Source of the DNA: Betaproteobacteria bacterium
GTDB taxonomy: Bacteria; Pseudomonadota; Gammaproteobacteria; Burkholderiales; Casimicrobiaceae
Direction of reading: 5' to 3'
Length of the DNA: 34,425 bases
Assembly (NCBI GenBank): GCA_016717855.1
Contig: JADKEV010000010.1
Span: 1 to 34,425 of the forward strand
Of this stretch, positions 16,959-24,849 are shown in pieces. Both the position numbers and the translations under genes were made by a program. The notes under the pieces were generated by a model. The model was not told where the DNA came from. It saw only the letters and a list, made by a program, of their open reading frames with translations, and did not search any database. Positions within the stretch are counted from its first letter, which is position 1, and each line of letters begins with the position of its first letter.

Positions 16959-17489
16959 ATGAAACTCTTCGGGTTCGCCGGCTGGTCCGGAAGCGGCAAG
17001 ACCACGGCCATCGAACAGGCAATCCCGCACCTGCGGCAGGCGGGGCTGAGCGTGTCGCTGATCAAGCATGCACACCACAACTTCGACATCGACCAGCCTG
17101 GCAAGGACTCGTGGCGGCATCGGCGCGCGGGTTGCAGCGAGGTCCTGATCACCTCGAAGGTGCGCTGGGCGCTGATGCATGAGCTCCATGACGAGCCGGA
17201 ACTGACCCTGCCGCAGGCGTTGCGCCGGCTGTCGCCGTGCGACCTGGTGCTGGTCGAGGGCTACAAGTGGGCGGCCATTCCCCGGCTGGAAATCCACCGG
17301 CCGGCGATCGGCAAGCCGCTCTTGTTCCGGGACGATCCGGGGATCATCGGGCTGGCCACCGATGCGCCCGACCAGTTCGCCGACGCGCAGATACCCGTGT
17401 TGGATTTGAGCAACGCCGAGGCCATCGCCGCGTTCGTAATTGTGCATTGCACCGAGCTTCTGTTTGACAAGCTGCCCCCCAGTTTGTAG
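16959..17489 (+). CDS. mobB: Molybdopterin-guanine dinucleotide biosynthesis adapter MobB
   Basis: A 176-residue P-loop GTPase. Walker A is GWSGSGKTT near the N-terminus, followed by the MobB motifs SLIKHAHHNFDIDQPGKDSW and LVLVEGYKWAAIPRLEIHRP. MobB assists MobA in attaching GMP to molybdopterin for DMSO-reductase-type enzymes such as nitrate reductase. It is followed by an unrelated outer-membrane gene and then moaD and moaE. moeA, often adjacent in this order, is absent. It is complete and the assignment is confident. Confidence 0.93.
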   Translation: MKLFGFAGWSGSGKTTAIEQAIPHLRQAGLSVSLIKHAHHNFDIDQPGKDSWRHRRAGCSEVLITSKVRWALMHELHDEPELTLPQALRRLSPCDLVLVEGYKWAAIPRLEIHRPAIGKPLLFRDDPGIIGLATDAPDQFADAQIPVLDLSNAEAIAAFVIVHCTELLFDKLPPSL

Positions 17490-17566
17490 CCTAGGATCAT
17501 CGGAACCAATTTCGGGCACGGATTCTCCAACCCCCGTCGTACGACAGCGCAACCGGCCCAGCAGTC

Positions 17567-18205
17567 ATGAGAATAAACCAAAGACTTTCAGTAACTTGCG
17601 GCATCTTCTTGATGTTGTTTCAAGGTTCTGCATGGGCCCAGGGCTTCTATGGCGGCTTCAATGTCCGACCCAAGAACCTCGACCCCGGCCTGGCGCTGAT
17701 CGAATCCCAGTCGCTGTCCTGGCTCAAGCCCACGGGCGAGGAACCCAGCCAGCAAGCCATGGTTTACGGCGGTTACCGGCTGCATCAGGCCGTGGGCGTC
17801 GAGGCGGCGCTGACCCACTCGGAGCGCCTCGGGCTGCGCTTCGATCCGAAGTCGTTCGGCCTCACCCCGGGCGACCCGACCAGCCGCGCATGGAACCTCG
17901 ATGTCTACACCAGCTGGTCGCTGCAGCCAAAGTTTTCCGTCTACGGCCGCGTCGGCTACGAGCAGCCGAACACGGTGCTGCCGGTGTCGCCAGGCACCAG
18001 TGCGGTGAACAGTGCGAGCCGCAGCCAGATGGTCGGCCTGAACTACGGGGTCGGCGTCCGCTACGACCTCAATGCCGGGATGGGCGTGCGGTTCGAATGG
18101 GCGCGGCCGTACCGCGGTGTCGGCGCCGGCGGCGCCGGCATCACCGATCTGGCGCGCCCGACCGAGGCGGACCAGGTATCGGTCGGTCTCCAGCTGCGCT
18201 TCTGA
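17567..18205 (+). CDS. Small outer-membrane beta-barrel protein (OmpA/OmpW-like size)
   Basis: A 212-residue precursor. Residues 1-24 form a signal peptide ending SAWA before QGFYGG. The mature part alternates polar and hydrophobic residues in about eight strands (for example QAMVYGGYRL, FSVYGRVGYE, MVGLNYGVGVRYD) and ends in VGLQLRF, with the terminal Phe used by the BAM machinery. This is the pattern of eight-stranded barrels such as the OmpA N-terminal domain. No peptidoglycan-binding domain is attached. It lies between mobB and moaD with no functional link evident. The first 30 codons are less GC-rich than the neighbours. The role is unknown. Confidence 0.72.
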   Translation: MRINQRLSVTCGIFLMLFQGSAWAQGFYGGFNVRPKNLDPGLALIESQSLSWLKPTGEEPSQQAMVYGGYRLHQAVGVEAALTHSERLGLRFDPKSFGLTPGDPTSRAWNLDVYTSWSLQPKFSVYGRVGYEQPNTVLPVSPGTSAVNSASRSQMVGLNYGVGVRYDLNAGMGVRFEWARPYRGVGAGGAGITDLARPTEADQVSVGLQLRF

Positions 18206-18250
18206 TACCGTGCCCCGCGACGGGGCGCGGGACTGGCCGGCGGCAATTCC

Positions 18251-18505
18251 ATGCGGTTCACGGTTCTCTATCTCGCCCGCCTGCGCGAAGCGCTGGGCCG
18301 CGGTTCCGAGCAGGTTGAACTGCCGGCGGACAGCAGCGTCGCCACGCTGCTCGACGCGCTGCGCGCCCGCGGCGGGTCCTGGGCGGCGGAATTGGCCGCC
18401 GGGCGGGCGGTGCGGGTCGCGGTCAATCAGGAAATGACCGATCCGGCGGCCACGTTGCGCGACGGCGACGAAGTCGCGCTGTTCCCGCCGGTCACCGGCG
18501 GCTGA
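18251..18505 (+). CDS. moaD: Molybdopterin synthase sulfur carrier subunit MoaD
   Basis: An 84-residue ubiquitin-like protein starting MRFTVLYLARLREALGRGSE and ending FPPVTGG. The C-terminal Gly-Gly is adenylated and thiocarboxylated to carry sulfur. Together with MoaE it converts cyclic pyranopterin monophosphate to molybdopterin. It lies 22 bp before moaE and is surely co-transcribed with it. It is complete. Confidence 0.95.
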   Translation: MRFTVLYLARLREALGRGSEQVELPADSSVATLLDALRARGGSWAAELAAGRAVRVAVNQEMTDPAATLRDGDEVALFPPVTGG

Positions 18506-18527
18506 GCCGGCGGCGCGAGCCCCTCCC

Positions 18528-19001
18528 ATGCCGGTGCGCGTGCAAACCGAGGACTTTGACGCCGGGCGCGAGATCGCCGCGTTGCGCGCCGGTGACGCGC
18601 GGGTCGGGGCGGTCGCCAGCTTCATCGGCATCGTGCGCGACGTGAACGACGGCGACCGTGTCAGCGACCTGTTCCTGGAACACTATCCCGGGATGACCGA
18701 GCGCGAACTCGAGAAGATCTGCGCCGAGGCCAGGACGCGCTGGGATGTCTACGAGACGCTGGTCGTGCACCGCGTCGGCGCCATGCGCCCGACCGACCAG
18801 ATCGTGCTGGTCGCCGTCACCGGCACGCATCGGGGCGAAGCGTTTGCCGCCTGCGAGTTCATCATGGACTACCTGAAGACGCGCGCGCCATTCTGGAAGC
18901 GCGAAGACACGCCGCAAGGATCCCGCTGGGTCGAGGCCCGGACCACCGACGACGAAGCGGCGGCGCGCTGGGTGGATCCGCAGGAGCCGCCCTCCCGCTA
19001 G
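18528..19001 (+). CDS. moaE: Molybdopterin synthase catalytic subunit MoaE
   Basis: A 157-residue catalytic subunit. It has GAVASFIGIVRDVNDGD near the N-terminus, the VHRVGAMRPTDQIVLVAVTG core and the active-site lysine region MDYLKTRAPFWKRED. It inserts the dithiolene sulfurs supplied by MoaD. It is convergent with the following dioxygenase gene, with only 13 bp between them, and no rho-independent terminator with a T-run is visible. It is complete. Confidence 0.95.
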   Translation: MPVRVQTEDFDAGREIAALRAGDARVGAVASFIGIVRDVNDGDRVSDLFLEHYPGMTERELEKICAEARTRWDVYETLVVHRVGAMRPTDQIVLVAVTGTHRGEAFAACEFIMDYLKTRAPFWKREDTPQGSRWVEARTTDDEAAARWVDPQEPPSR

Positions 19002-19014
19002 AAGCCCACGCGGC

Positions 19015-19608
19015 TTATGCCGACGGCGCAGGGCTCCAGAGATTCGGGACCCAGGCGTTGTGGTAACCGGAGACGAAGTCCCGCGCGGCGCCGGTTGCCG
19101 GGTCGAACACGTGGCGGCGCAACGCGCCGATGTTCGCGCCGTAGACATGAATGCTGACCGCCACCGCGTCGCTGGCGTTGGAGACGACGTGCACGTCGCC
19201 GATGGAGGGGGAGACGCGATCGATCGCGCCGCGCGGCATCCGGTGCGCACCGCGGCGCACGACCGCGCCGCCGGCGTTCCGCTCGTACTCCTCGCAGAGC
19301 TCCTCCCCGCGGAGCTGGCCCACCAGGCCCCAGGTCAGGTGATCGTGGATCGGCGTCTTCTGTCCAGGCTCCCAGACGAAGCTGACGACGCAGAATCGCT
19401 CCAGCGGATCGCAATGCAGCAGGTACTGGCGATAGCCCGCGGCGGACGACCGCGAGAATTCCGCCGGCAGCCAATCGTCGTGCGCGATGAGCCGGCCGAG
19501 CAGGGCGGCGCCCTCGTCCAGCAACGTACGTTCGTCGCTGCCTTCCGTCGCGACCAGCCGCGTCATGTCCTGCGTGAAACCGCGCAGCCGGGTGATGTCA
19601 TGGTCCAT
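19015..19608 (-). CDS. Thiol dioxygenase of the cysteine/3-mercaptopropionate dioxygenase family
   Basis: A 197-residue cupin with the three-His iron site His88 and His90 (TPIHDHLTWGLVGQLRGEE) and His140 (GDVHVVSN), plus the second-sphere His154-x-Tyr156 (SIHVYGANIG). Such enzymes oxidise a thiol to a sulfinate with O2. The W-G-L-V-G-x-L-R-G stretch after HDH resembles bacterial 3-mercaptopropionate dioxygenases more than cysteine dioxygenases, so 3-mercaptopropionate is the likelier substrate. This is inference. The ATG at 19608 has AGGAGGAAG upstream; a longer frame to 19761 overlaps the divergent ABC gene. It is a single-gene unit. Confidence 0.85.
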   Translation of the reverse strand: MDHDITRLRGFTQDMTRLVATEGSDERTLLDEGAALLGRLIAHDDWLPAEFSRSSAAGYRQYLLHCDPLERFCVVSFVWEPGQKTPIHDHLTWGLVGQLRGEELCEEYERNAGGAVVRRGAHRMPRGAIDRVSPSIGDVHVVSNASDAVAVSIHVYGANIGALRRHVFDPATGAARDFVSGYHNAWVPNLWSPAPSA

Positions 19609-19754
19609 GGCGCTTCCTCCAGATCCCGTCGCGATGCCCGCCCGGGGCGGGCTGCGGGCGCCGCCATGTCCGGCGGGTCCGTCATAGTGCCCGCCGGCGC
19701 GCCGTTCGGCAAGCGTGGCCCGGCGCGTCGGCTCGGGTATAGTCGCGGCCTGCA

Positions 19755-20552
19755 GTGCCAATCCGGCTGTCCATCGTGCCCACCGCCATCGCTACTCCAG
19801 TGCCCGCCGTCATCGTCGTCGAGAATCTCGTCAAGCGCTATGGCGAGGTCCAGGCGCTGACCGGCATCAGCTTCGCGGTCCGGCGCGGCACGACCACCGC
19901 GCTGCTGGGAGGCAACGGCGCGGGCAAGACCACGACGCTGTCGATCTTGCTGGGCGTGCTGCTGCCGACATCGGGCGCGATCTCCATCCTGGGCGAGGAC
20001 ATGCTGCGGCACCGCCATCGCGTGCTGCCCCGGATGAACTTCACCTCGCCCTACGTCGACCTGCCCAAGCGCCTGTCGGTGCGCGAAAACCTCACGGTCT
20101 ACGCCAGGCTCTACGGGCTGCGGGACGCGCGGGCGCGGATCCGCGAGCTCGCGGATGAACTGCAGCTCGGCGACTTCCTCGATCGCGGCTACGGCACGCT
20201 TTCCGCCGGGCAGCGGACGCGGGTCAGCCTGGCCAAGGCCTTGCTGAACCGGCCCGAAGTGCTGCTGCTCGACGAGCCGACAGCGTCGCTCGACCCCGAT
20301 GTCGGCGACCGGATGCGCAGCTATCTCGAGGCCTACCAGCGCGAGAGCCACTGCACGATGCTGCTGGCCACGCACAACATGGGCGAAGTCGAGCGGATGT
20401 GCACCGATATCGTGATGCTGCGCGGGGGGCTGGTCGTGGATCGCGGCGCGCCGGCGGAACTGATCGCGCGCTACGGGCGGGACAACATGGAGCAGGTATT
20501 CCTGGACGTCGCGCGCAAGCGGCCTGATGCCGACGAAGAGGAGACCGGATGA
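19755..20552 (+). CDS. ABC-2 type exporter, ATPase subunit
   Basis: A 265-residue ABC ATPase. Walker A GGNGAGKTT is at 52-60, the signature is LSAGQRTRVSLAKAL (Ala-Gly-Gln-Arg instead of the classical Gly-Gly-Gln), Walker B is VLLLDEPTASLDP, and the H-loop is LLATHNMGE. The start is a GTG at 19755; a GTG at 19776 is an alternative. The stop overlaps the permease ATG as ATGA, so the two form one unit. Substrates of this family include polysaccharides, drugs and lipids; nothing here identifies the cargo. Confidence 0.9.
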   Translation: MPIRLSIVPTAIATPVPAVIVVENLVKRYGEVQALTGISFAVRRGTTTALLGGNGAGKTTTLSILLGVLLPTSGAISILGEDMLRHRHRVLPRMNFTSPYVDLPKRLSVRENLTVYARLYGLRDARARIRELADELQLGDFLDRGYGTLSAGQRTRVSLAKALLNRPEVLLLDEPTASLDPDVGDRMRSYLEAYQRESHCTMLLATHNMGEVERMCTDIVMLRGGLVVDRGAPAELIARYGRDNMEQVFLDVARKRPDADEEETG

Positions 20553-21352
20553 ACCCCGCGGCGTCGCTGCGCCGGATCGGCGCGCTGGTCCTGCGCCACA
20601 TGTACCTGTTGCGCAAGTCGTGGCCGCGCGTGATTTCGCTCGCCTACTATCCGACGGTCACGATGATCATGTGGGCGTTCATCACCGTCTACCTGGCGCC
20701 GACCAACAACGTGCTCAGCGACGCGCCGGGGTTTTTCATCGGGGCGGTGCTGCTGTGGGACATCCTGTTTCGCGGCCAGCTCGGCGTGTCGCTGTCGTTC
20801 TTCGAGGAAATGTACTCGCGCAACCTGGGCAACCTGTTCGTCAGCCCGCTGCGCCCCTGGGAACTGATCGCCGGCCAGCTCGTGATGTCGGTGATCCGCA
20901 CCGTGATCGGCGTCGGCGGCGCCGCGCTGGTCGCCTGGCTGCTGTTCAGGTACTCGATCTTCTCGATGGGCTTCCCGCTGCTCGCGTTCTTCGTCAACCT
21001 GATCGTGCTCGGCTGGGCGATCGGGCTCGCGGTGTCGGGGATGGTGCTGCGCTGGGGACTGGGGGCCGAGGAACTGGCCTGGGCCGCGATCTTCCTGCTG
21101 GCCCCGGTGTCCGGCGTCTACTACCCGATTTCCGTGCTGCCCGACTGGCTGCAGTGGATCGCGCACGCGGTGCCGGCGAGCCATGTGTTCGAAGGCATGC
21201 GCGAAGTGCTGCTGCGGCACACGTTCAGCTTCGATCTCTTTTTCACGGCTCTCGGCCTGAACGTCCTGTACATGATCGCCGGCGTCAGCGTGTATCTGCT
21301 GGCGATACGGCACGCGCGCGAGCGCGGGATGCTGCTGCAGATGGGCGAGTAG
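20549..21352 (+). CDS. ABC-2 type exporter, permease subunit
   Basis: A 267-residue integral membrane protein with about six hydrophobic segments, for example VTMIMWAFITVYLA, FFIGAVLLWDILF, LLAFFVNLIVLGWAIGLAV and AIFLLAPVSGVYYPISVL. The last includes the conserved ABC-2 P-x-S-x-LP stretch. It forms the channel for the upstream ATPase, with which it is translationally coupled. It ends 14 bp from the convergent phosphoribosyltransferase gene. The NodJ/DrrB-like family assignment is general; the cargo is unknown. Confidence 0.9.
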   Translation: MNPAASLRRIGALVLRHMYLLRKSWPRVISLAYYPTVTMIMWAFITVYLAPTNNVLSDAPGFFIGAVLLWDILFRGQLGVSLSFFEEMYSRNLGNLFVSPLRPWELIAGQLVMSVIRTVIGVGGAALVAWLLFRYSIFSMGFPLLAFFVNLIVLGWAIGLAVSGMVLRWGLGAEELAWAAIFLLAPVSGVYYPISVLPDWLQWIAHAVPASHVFEGMREVLLRHTFSFDLFFTALGLNVLYMIAGVSVYLLAIRHARERGMLLQMGE

Positions 21353-21366
21353 CGGACCGCCGCTGC

Positions 21367-21999
21367 CTATCCGTCCAGGTGCGGAATCTCGTCCGCATCG
21401 CGGAGCCGGCGCGCGGCGAACAGGCCGCACACGGGCACGCCGGGCATCGCCTGCCGCAGGCGGCGCCTCGCCGCGACGAAGCTCGCGCCCGTGGTCAGCA
21501 CGTCGCCCACCAGCATGATCACCGCGGGCGTCGGTTCCATCAGCGCCGGCACGACGTGGAAGTTCGCATAGAGCACGTCGGGCCCCGTCCGGATGCCCGT
21601 GAAGTCGCCGGTCTCGTGCGTCCCGACCCATTCGATGAGCTCGCGGACGTCCAGCCCTTCGGCCACGCTGCGCAGCACGCGATGCATCCGGTCATCGTAT
21701 TGCGGATCGTCGCGGGGCCGGGCCTGCGGCAGCGGAACGAAGGTGATGGCGCCGATCTGGCCGGCACTCAGGGCGCCCTTGAAGGTCTGTGCTAGGCGCC
21801 GAATCGCGCGCTGCTTTGGCACATCCGGCCCGAAACCGGCCTTGCTCTCCGGCCGCACCAGGTCGCGGATCAACTCGTTGGAGGCGCCGAACGACAGGCC
21901 GTGGCGGGCCGAGTACTCCAGGAAGTAGTAGCAGAGGTCCTGCTCGCCCAGGTAGTAGTGGTCGCGCCGGGTCAGTTCATCGATGCGCTGCTGGCGCAT
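21367..21999 (-). CDS. Phosphoribosyltransferase-fold protein paired with DprA-like protein (ShosT-like candidate)
   Basis: A 210-residue protein with a type I phosphoribosyltransferase PRPP-binding loop, AVIMLVGDVLTTGASFVAARR (residues about 169-189), and a preceding core AITFVPLPQARPRDDP that resembles ComF-type PRTases. The N-terminal 60 residues (RRDHYYLGEQDLCYYFLEY, then FGASNELIRDLVRP) are not found in ordinary salvage PRTases that I recognise. Its first 23 bp overlap the end of the DprA-like gene, so the two are translated together. In the published ShosTA system a PRTase-domain toxin is paired with a DprA-homologous antitoxin; this pair has that composition. A competence-type ComF role is the alternative, but ComF proteins usually carry an N-terminal zinc ribbon, which is absent. 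Confidence 0.7.
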   Translation of the reverse strand: MRQQRIDELTRRDHYYLGEQDLCYYFLEYSARHGLSFGASNELIRDLVRPESKAGFGPDVPKQRAIRRLAQTFKGALSAGQIGAITFVPLPQARPRDDPQYDDRMHRVLRSVAEGLDVRELIEWVGTHETGDFTGIRTGPDVLYANFHVVPALMEPTPAVIMLVGDVLTTGASFVAARRRLRQAMPGVPVCGLFAARRLRDADEIPHLDG

Positions 22000-22899
22000 G
22001 GGCGTCCCGTTTCCGAAGGGTGGAGAGAATCTGCTCGAATTCCGTCACCCGGATCGCGCCCCGCGCCTCGAGCTTTGCCGGCCAGGTCACGTTGGGCTGG
22101 TCGAAGCAGCCGTTCAGGATGAACAGCTTGCGTCCCAGCTGGAGCGCGGCCTGGGCCTGGATCAGCGTAACGGAAACCTGGCCGGCTTCGACGATGATCG
22201 TCGCGTCCGCCAGCGCCGCCATTGTTCGCGCGCGTTCCGGATAGAACACGCGAGGGCGCTGGGCCTCCTGTTCCTGCCAGGCGAGGATGGGCACGGGCGA
22301 GAGCAGCAGGAATTCCGCGGCGATCTGCCGCTGGAGCCTGGCGTCCGTCCTGGCGTCGCAGTCGGACAGCGGCGTTCCGGTTACCCCTATGGTGGCGCCG
22401 CCGGCTTCGATCGCCGTCTCGTGCGCGACGGTGTCCACGCCGCGCGCAAGACCCGAAATGATCGCGCAGCGATGCTCCACCAGCATCCTGACCAGCTTCC
22501 TGGTGCGGCGGATGCCCTTATCGGATATTTCGCGCGAACCGACGACCGCGACCCGGCGCGGCGCGTCGATCAGATCCCACCAGCCCTGGTAGTAAAGTAC
22601 CGCCACCGGGTCTTCTGCCTCCAGCAGGCGTTCCGGGTAGTCGCCGCAGCCTTGCACCCGCACGCCGAACGTCGTCACGCCCGCCCTGGCCAGCTGCGCG
22701 ACCGCCTGTTGCGCGGTTGCCCGAGCGCCCTCTTCGGATGCCAGCTCGGAGGGAGGGACCCGGCGGCCTGACGAAACAGGTTGGCGATGCCGGCGTACGA
22801 ATCTGCCCGGTTCAGCCACAGCCACTCGTACGCCCCCAGTTCGAGGGCTGGCGACATGTCGGGCTTTGCAAACACGGATGATTTCGCGGTTTCGTCCAT
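21977..22899 (-). CDS. DprA/Smf-like Rossmann protein (ShosA-like candidate), frame break near 22750
   Basis: A DprA/SLOG-fold protein of about 307 residues once a missing base is restored. The first part (MDETAKSSVFAKPDMSPALE, then LGAYEWLWLNRAD) has AAGG before the ATG at 22899. One base is missing at about 22749-22757, after which PSELASEEGARATAQQ continues. The core motifs VAVVGSREISDKGIRRTRKL and IISGLARGVDTVAHETAIEA are strong. However, the canonical FPxRNRxIA and SGSLITA segments are altered (YPERARTMAALADATIIVEA and VSVTLIQAQAAL), and the usual C-terminal winged helix is missing. It overlaps the downstream PRTase gene by 23 bp. This is not a standard natural-transformation dprA; an antitoxin-like role beside the PRTase is plausible. 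Confidence 0.75.
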
Positions 22900-23040
22900 T
22901 CGACCTTGCCTAGCTTTGCGGACCGGATCCGTTCCTGGCGACTCGGGAAACCCCGAGCCGGCCCCGAACTATGACATTGTACTGGCGAAGACCGGCGGAT
23001 GGGGAATCACGTGTGCCCCCGCTACGACGGACCAGCCGGT

Positions 23041-23069
23041 TTGTGGCAGGCCCCGAATCTTGTTACAAT
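23041..23069 (+). promoter_or_regulatory. Candidate promoter of the rpsF operon
   Basis: TTGTGG, a 17-bp spacer and TGTTACAAT (extended -10, hexamer TACAAT at 23064-23069). It lies 89 bp upstream of rpsF in the 258-bp gap after the divergent dprA-like gene. The -10 is strong and the -35 weak. Confidence 0.55.
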
Positions 23070-23157
23070 GGAAGGCTTTCCCACCTTTCCACACCCGTAC
23101 CAGGCGGAGTCCCGCCATGGAATGCAGCCGGGGTGGATTTATCCATAAGGAGTCTGC

Positions 23158-23565
23158 ATGCGTCATTACGAAATCGTATTCATCGTCCATCCGGACCAGA
23201 GCGAGCAAGTGCCCGCGATGGTCGAGCGTTACCGCTCGATGGTCACCAGCCGCGGAGGCAAGATTCACCGCCTCGAGGACTGGGGACGCCGGCAACTGGC
23301 GTACCAGATCAAGAAGGTCTACAAGGCACACTACGTGTGCATGAACATCGAGATCGACAACGAAACGCTGGCTGAACTCGAGCATGCGTTCAAGTTCAAC
23401 GATGCGGTGCTGCGCCATCTGATCATCACCACCGACGAAGCGCAGATCGCACCCTCGCCGATGATGAAGGAAGAGAAGGCGAAGAACCTCACGCACGGCC
23501 CTGCGGCCGTTGCCGAGGCGCCCGCCCCCGCGCCGGCTGCTGCTGCCGCTGCCGCAGCTGCCTGA
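23158..23565 (+). CDS. rpsF: 30S ribosomal protein bS6
   Basis: A 135-residue protein beginning MRHYEIVFIVHPDQSEQVPA, with RGGKIHRLEDWGRRQLAYQI and VLRHLIITTDEA. It binds 16S rRNA beside bS18 in the platform of the small subunit. The C-terminal tail is Ala/Pro-rich (about 20 residues), longer than in E. coli and common in betaproteobacteria. AAGGAG precedes the ATG. It is the first gene of the rpsF-priB-rpsR-rplI operon; the stop is 4 bp before the priB start. Confidence 0.97.
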   Translation: MRHYEIVFIVHPDQSEQVPAMVERYRSMVTSRGGKIHRLEDWGRRQLAYQIKKVYKAHYVCMNIEIDNETLAELEHAFKFNDAVLRHLIITTDEAQIAPSPMMKEEKAKNLTHGPAAVAEAPAPAPAAAAAAAAA

Positions 23566-23569
23566 CGAG

Positions 23570-23887
23570 TTGAAGCAGAACCGGCTCACGCTCACCGCGA
23601 TACTGAAATCCAGGGAACCGCTACGCTACAGCCCCGCCGGCATCCCGATCCTGAACTGCCGTCTGGTTCATCAATCGGAACAGGTCGAAGCAGGGTTGCC
23701 CCGCAGCGTGACTTGCGAGATTCCAGCCGTCGCAGTCGGTGAAGTCGCGAAGGTTCTGCACTCGAAACAACCGGAAACGGAATGGCAGTTCACCGGGTTT
23801 CTGGCCACCAAGCGGCGGTTCGAAACAGCGGAATTGCACATCGTCGAAATCAAGGAAACACCGCGTGCCGGGCCACAAGATACGTGA
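23570..23887 (+). CDS. priB: Primosomal replication protein PriB, TTG start
   Basis: A 105-residue OB-fold single-strand-binding protein of the replication-restart primosome. It contains NRLTLTAILKSREPLRYSPA, GIPILNCRLVHQSEQ and FLATKRRFETAELHIVEI. No ATG or GTG is near the conserved N-terminus. The TTG at 23570, giving MKQNRLTLTA, produces the normal family length, and it starts 4 bp after the rpsF stop, so initiation is likely coupled to rpsF termination. The position between rpsF and rpsR is the conserved priB location. Confidence 0.9.
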   Translation: MKQNRLTLTAILKSREPLRYSPAGIPILNCRLVHQSEQVEAGLPRSVTCEIPAVAVGEVAKVLHSKQPETEWQFTGFLATKRRFETAELHIVEIKETPRAGPQDT

Positions 23888-23920
23888 ACCCCACGCGCAA
23901 CAGTAGATTGGAGATGCAAA

Positions 23921-24220
23921 ATGCCACGTCCCATGGGCGGTAGAGGTAAAGGCAAAGGCAAGGGCAAGGACATGAAGGGCAAGCGCGAAAAGTCGACAAG
24001 CCTTTTCAAGCGCAAGAAGTTCTGCCGCTTCACCGCGGATAAGGTCAAGCAGATCGACTACAAGGACCTGGACGTCCTGAAGGACTTCATCCAGGAAAAC
24101 GGCAAAATCATGCCGGCCCGCCTGACCGGCACCAAGGCCAAGTATCAGCGCCAGATGTCGACGGCGATCAAGCGCGCGCGCTTCCTGGCGCTCGTCCCTT
24201 ACACCGACCTGCACGAATAA
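23921..24220 (+). CDS. rpsR: 30S ribosomal protein bS18
   Basis: A 99-residue protein with the bS18 core KFCRFTADKVKQIDYKDLDV, then GKIMPARLTGTKAKYQRQMS, and TAIKRARFLALVPYTD. A Gly/Lys-rich leader (PRPMGGRGKGKGKGKDMKG) extends the N-terminus by about 20 residues compared with E. coli. GGAG precedes the ATG. It pairs with bS6 on the ribosome. Confidence 0.96.
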   Translation: MPRPMGGRGKGKGKGKDMKGKREKSTSLFKRKKFCRFTADKVKQIDYKDLDVLKDFIQENGKIMPARLTGTKAKYQRQMSTAIKRARFLALVPYTDLHE

Positions 24221-24233
24221 AGGAGAATTTTCC

Positions 24234-24686
24234 ATGCAGATTATTCTCCTCGAGAAGGTGGTCAACCTCGGCGGCCTGGGCGATATCGTCAAGGTCAAGG
24301 ATGGTTACGCCCGGAATTTCCTGATCCCGCAAGGCAAGGCGAAGCGCGCGACGGCCGAGAACATCACGATGCTCGAAGGCAAGCGGGCCGAACTCGAACG
24401 CGCCGCCGGCGAAAAGCTCGCGACCGCGACAGCGCAGGGCGAGAAGCTCGCCGGCCTGATGGTGCAGATCACGCAGAAGGCCGGTGTCGATGGCCGCCTG
24501 TTTGGGTCCGTCACCAACGGCGACATCGCCGAGGCGCTCAAGGCGCAGGCCTTCGAGGTCGAAAAGGCGCAGATCCACATGCCGGCCGGTCCGCTGAAGA
24601 CCGTCGGCGATCATCACGTCACCGTGCAGCTGCACACCGACGTGAAAGTCGAGATCACGATCTCGGTGCTGGGCGACCATAGCTGA
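24234..24686 (+). CDS. rplI: 50S ribosomal protein bL9
   Basis: A 150-residue protein starting MQIILLEKVVNLGGLGDIVK, with the N-terminal rRNA-binding motif VKDGYARNFLIPQGKAKRAT, the long connecting helix and a C-terminal domain (GVDGRLFGSVTNGDIAEAL). AAAGGAG precedes the ATG. It is the last gene before a strong terminator. Confidence 0.97.
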   Translation: MQIILLEKVVNLGGLGDIVKVKDGYARNFLIPQGKAKRATAENITMLEGKRAELERAAGEKLATATAQGEKLAGLMVQITQKAGVDGRLFGSVTNGDIAEALKAQAFEVEKAQIHMPAGPLKTVGDHHVTVQLHTDVKVEITISVLGDHS

Positions 24687-24736
24687 GCGGGGCCGGAGCG
24701 CGGCAGATGCGCCGAACTCCGACGCTGTTTGCAGGA

Positions 24737-24770
24737 GAATCAGGCCGCGGTTGCGGCCTGATTCATTTTT
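24737..24770 (+). terminator. Rho-independent terminator after rplI
   Basis: A perfect 12-bp stem, GAATCAGGCCGC / GCGGCCTGATTC, with loop GGTT and a run of five T. It ends the rpsF operon, so dnaB, 2 kb away, must have its own promoter here. Confidence 0.93.
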
Positions 24771-24849
24771 GCTGGAACGCGGGGCGCCTGCTTCACGAAA
24801 CTGACATCGGGGAGGCTGGTGTTCGGATTGGTTCTTCGAAGCGCGTGAT

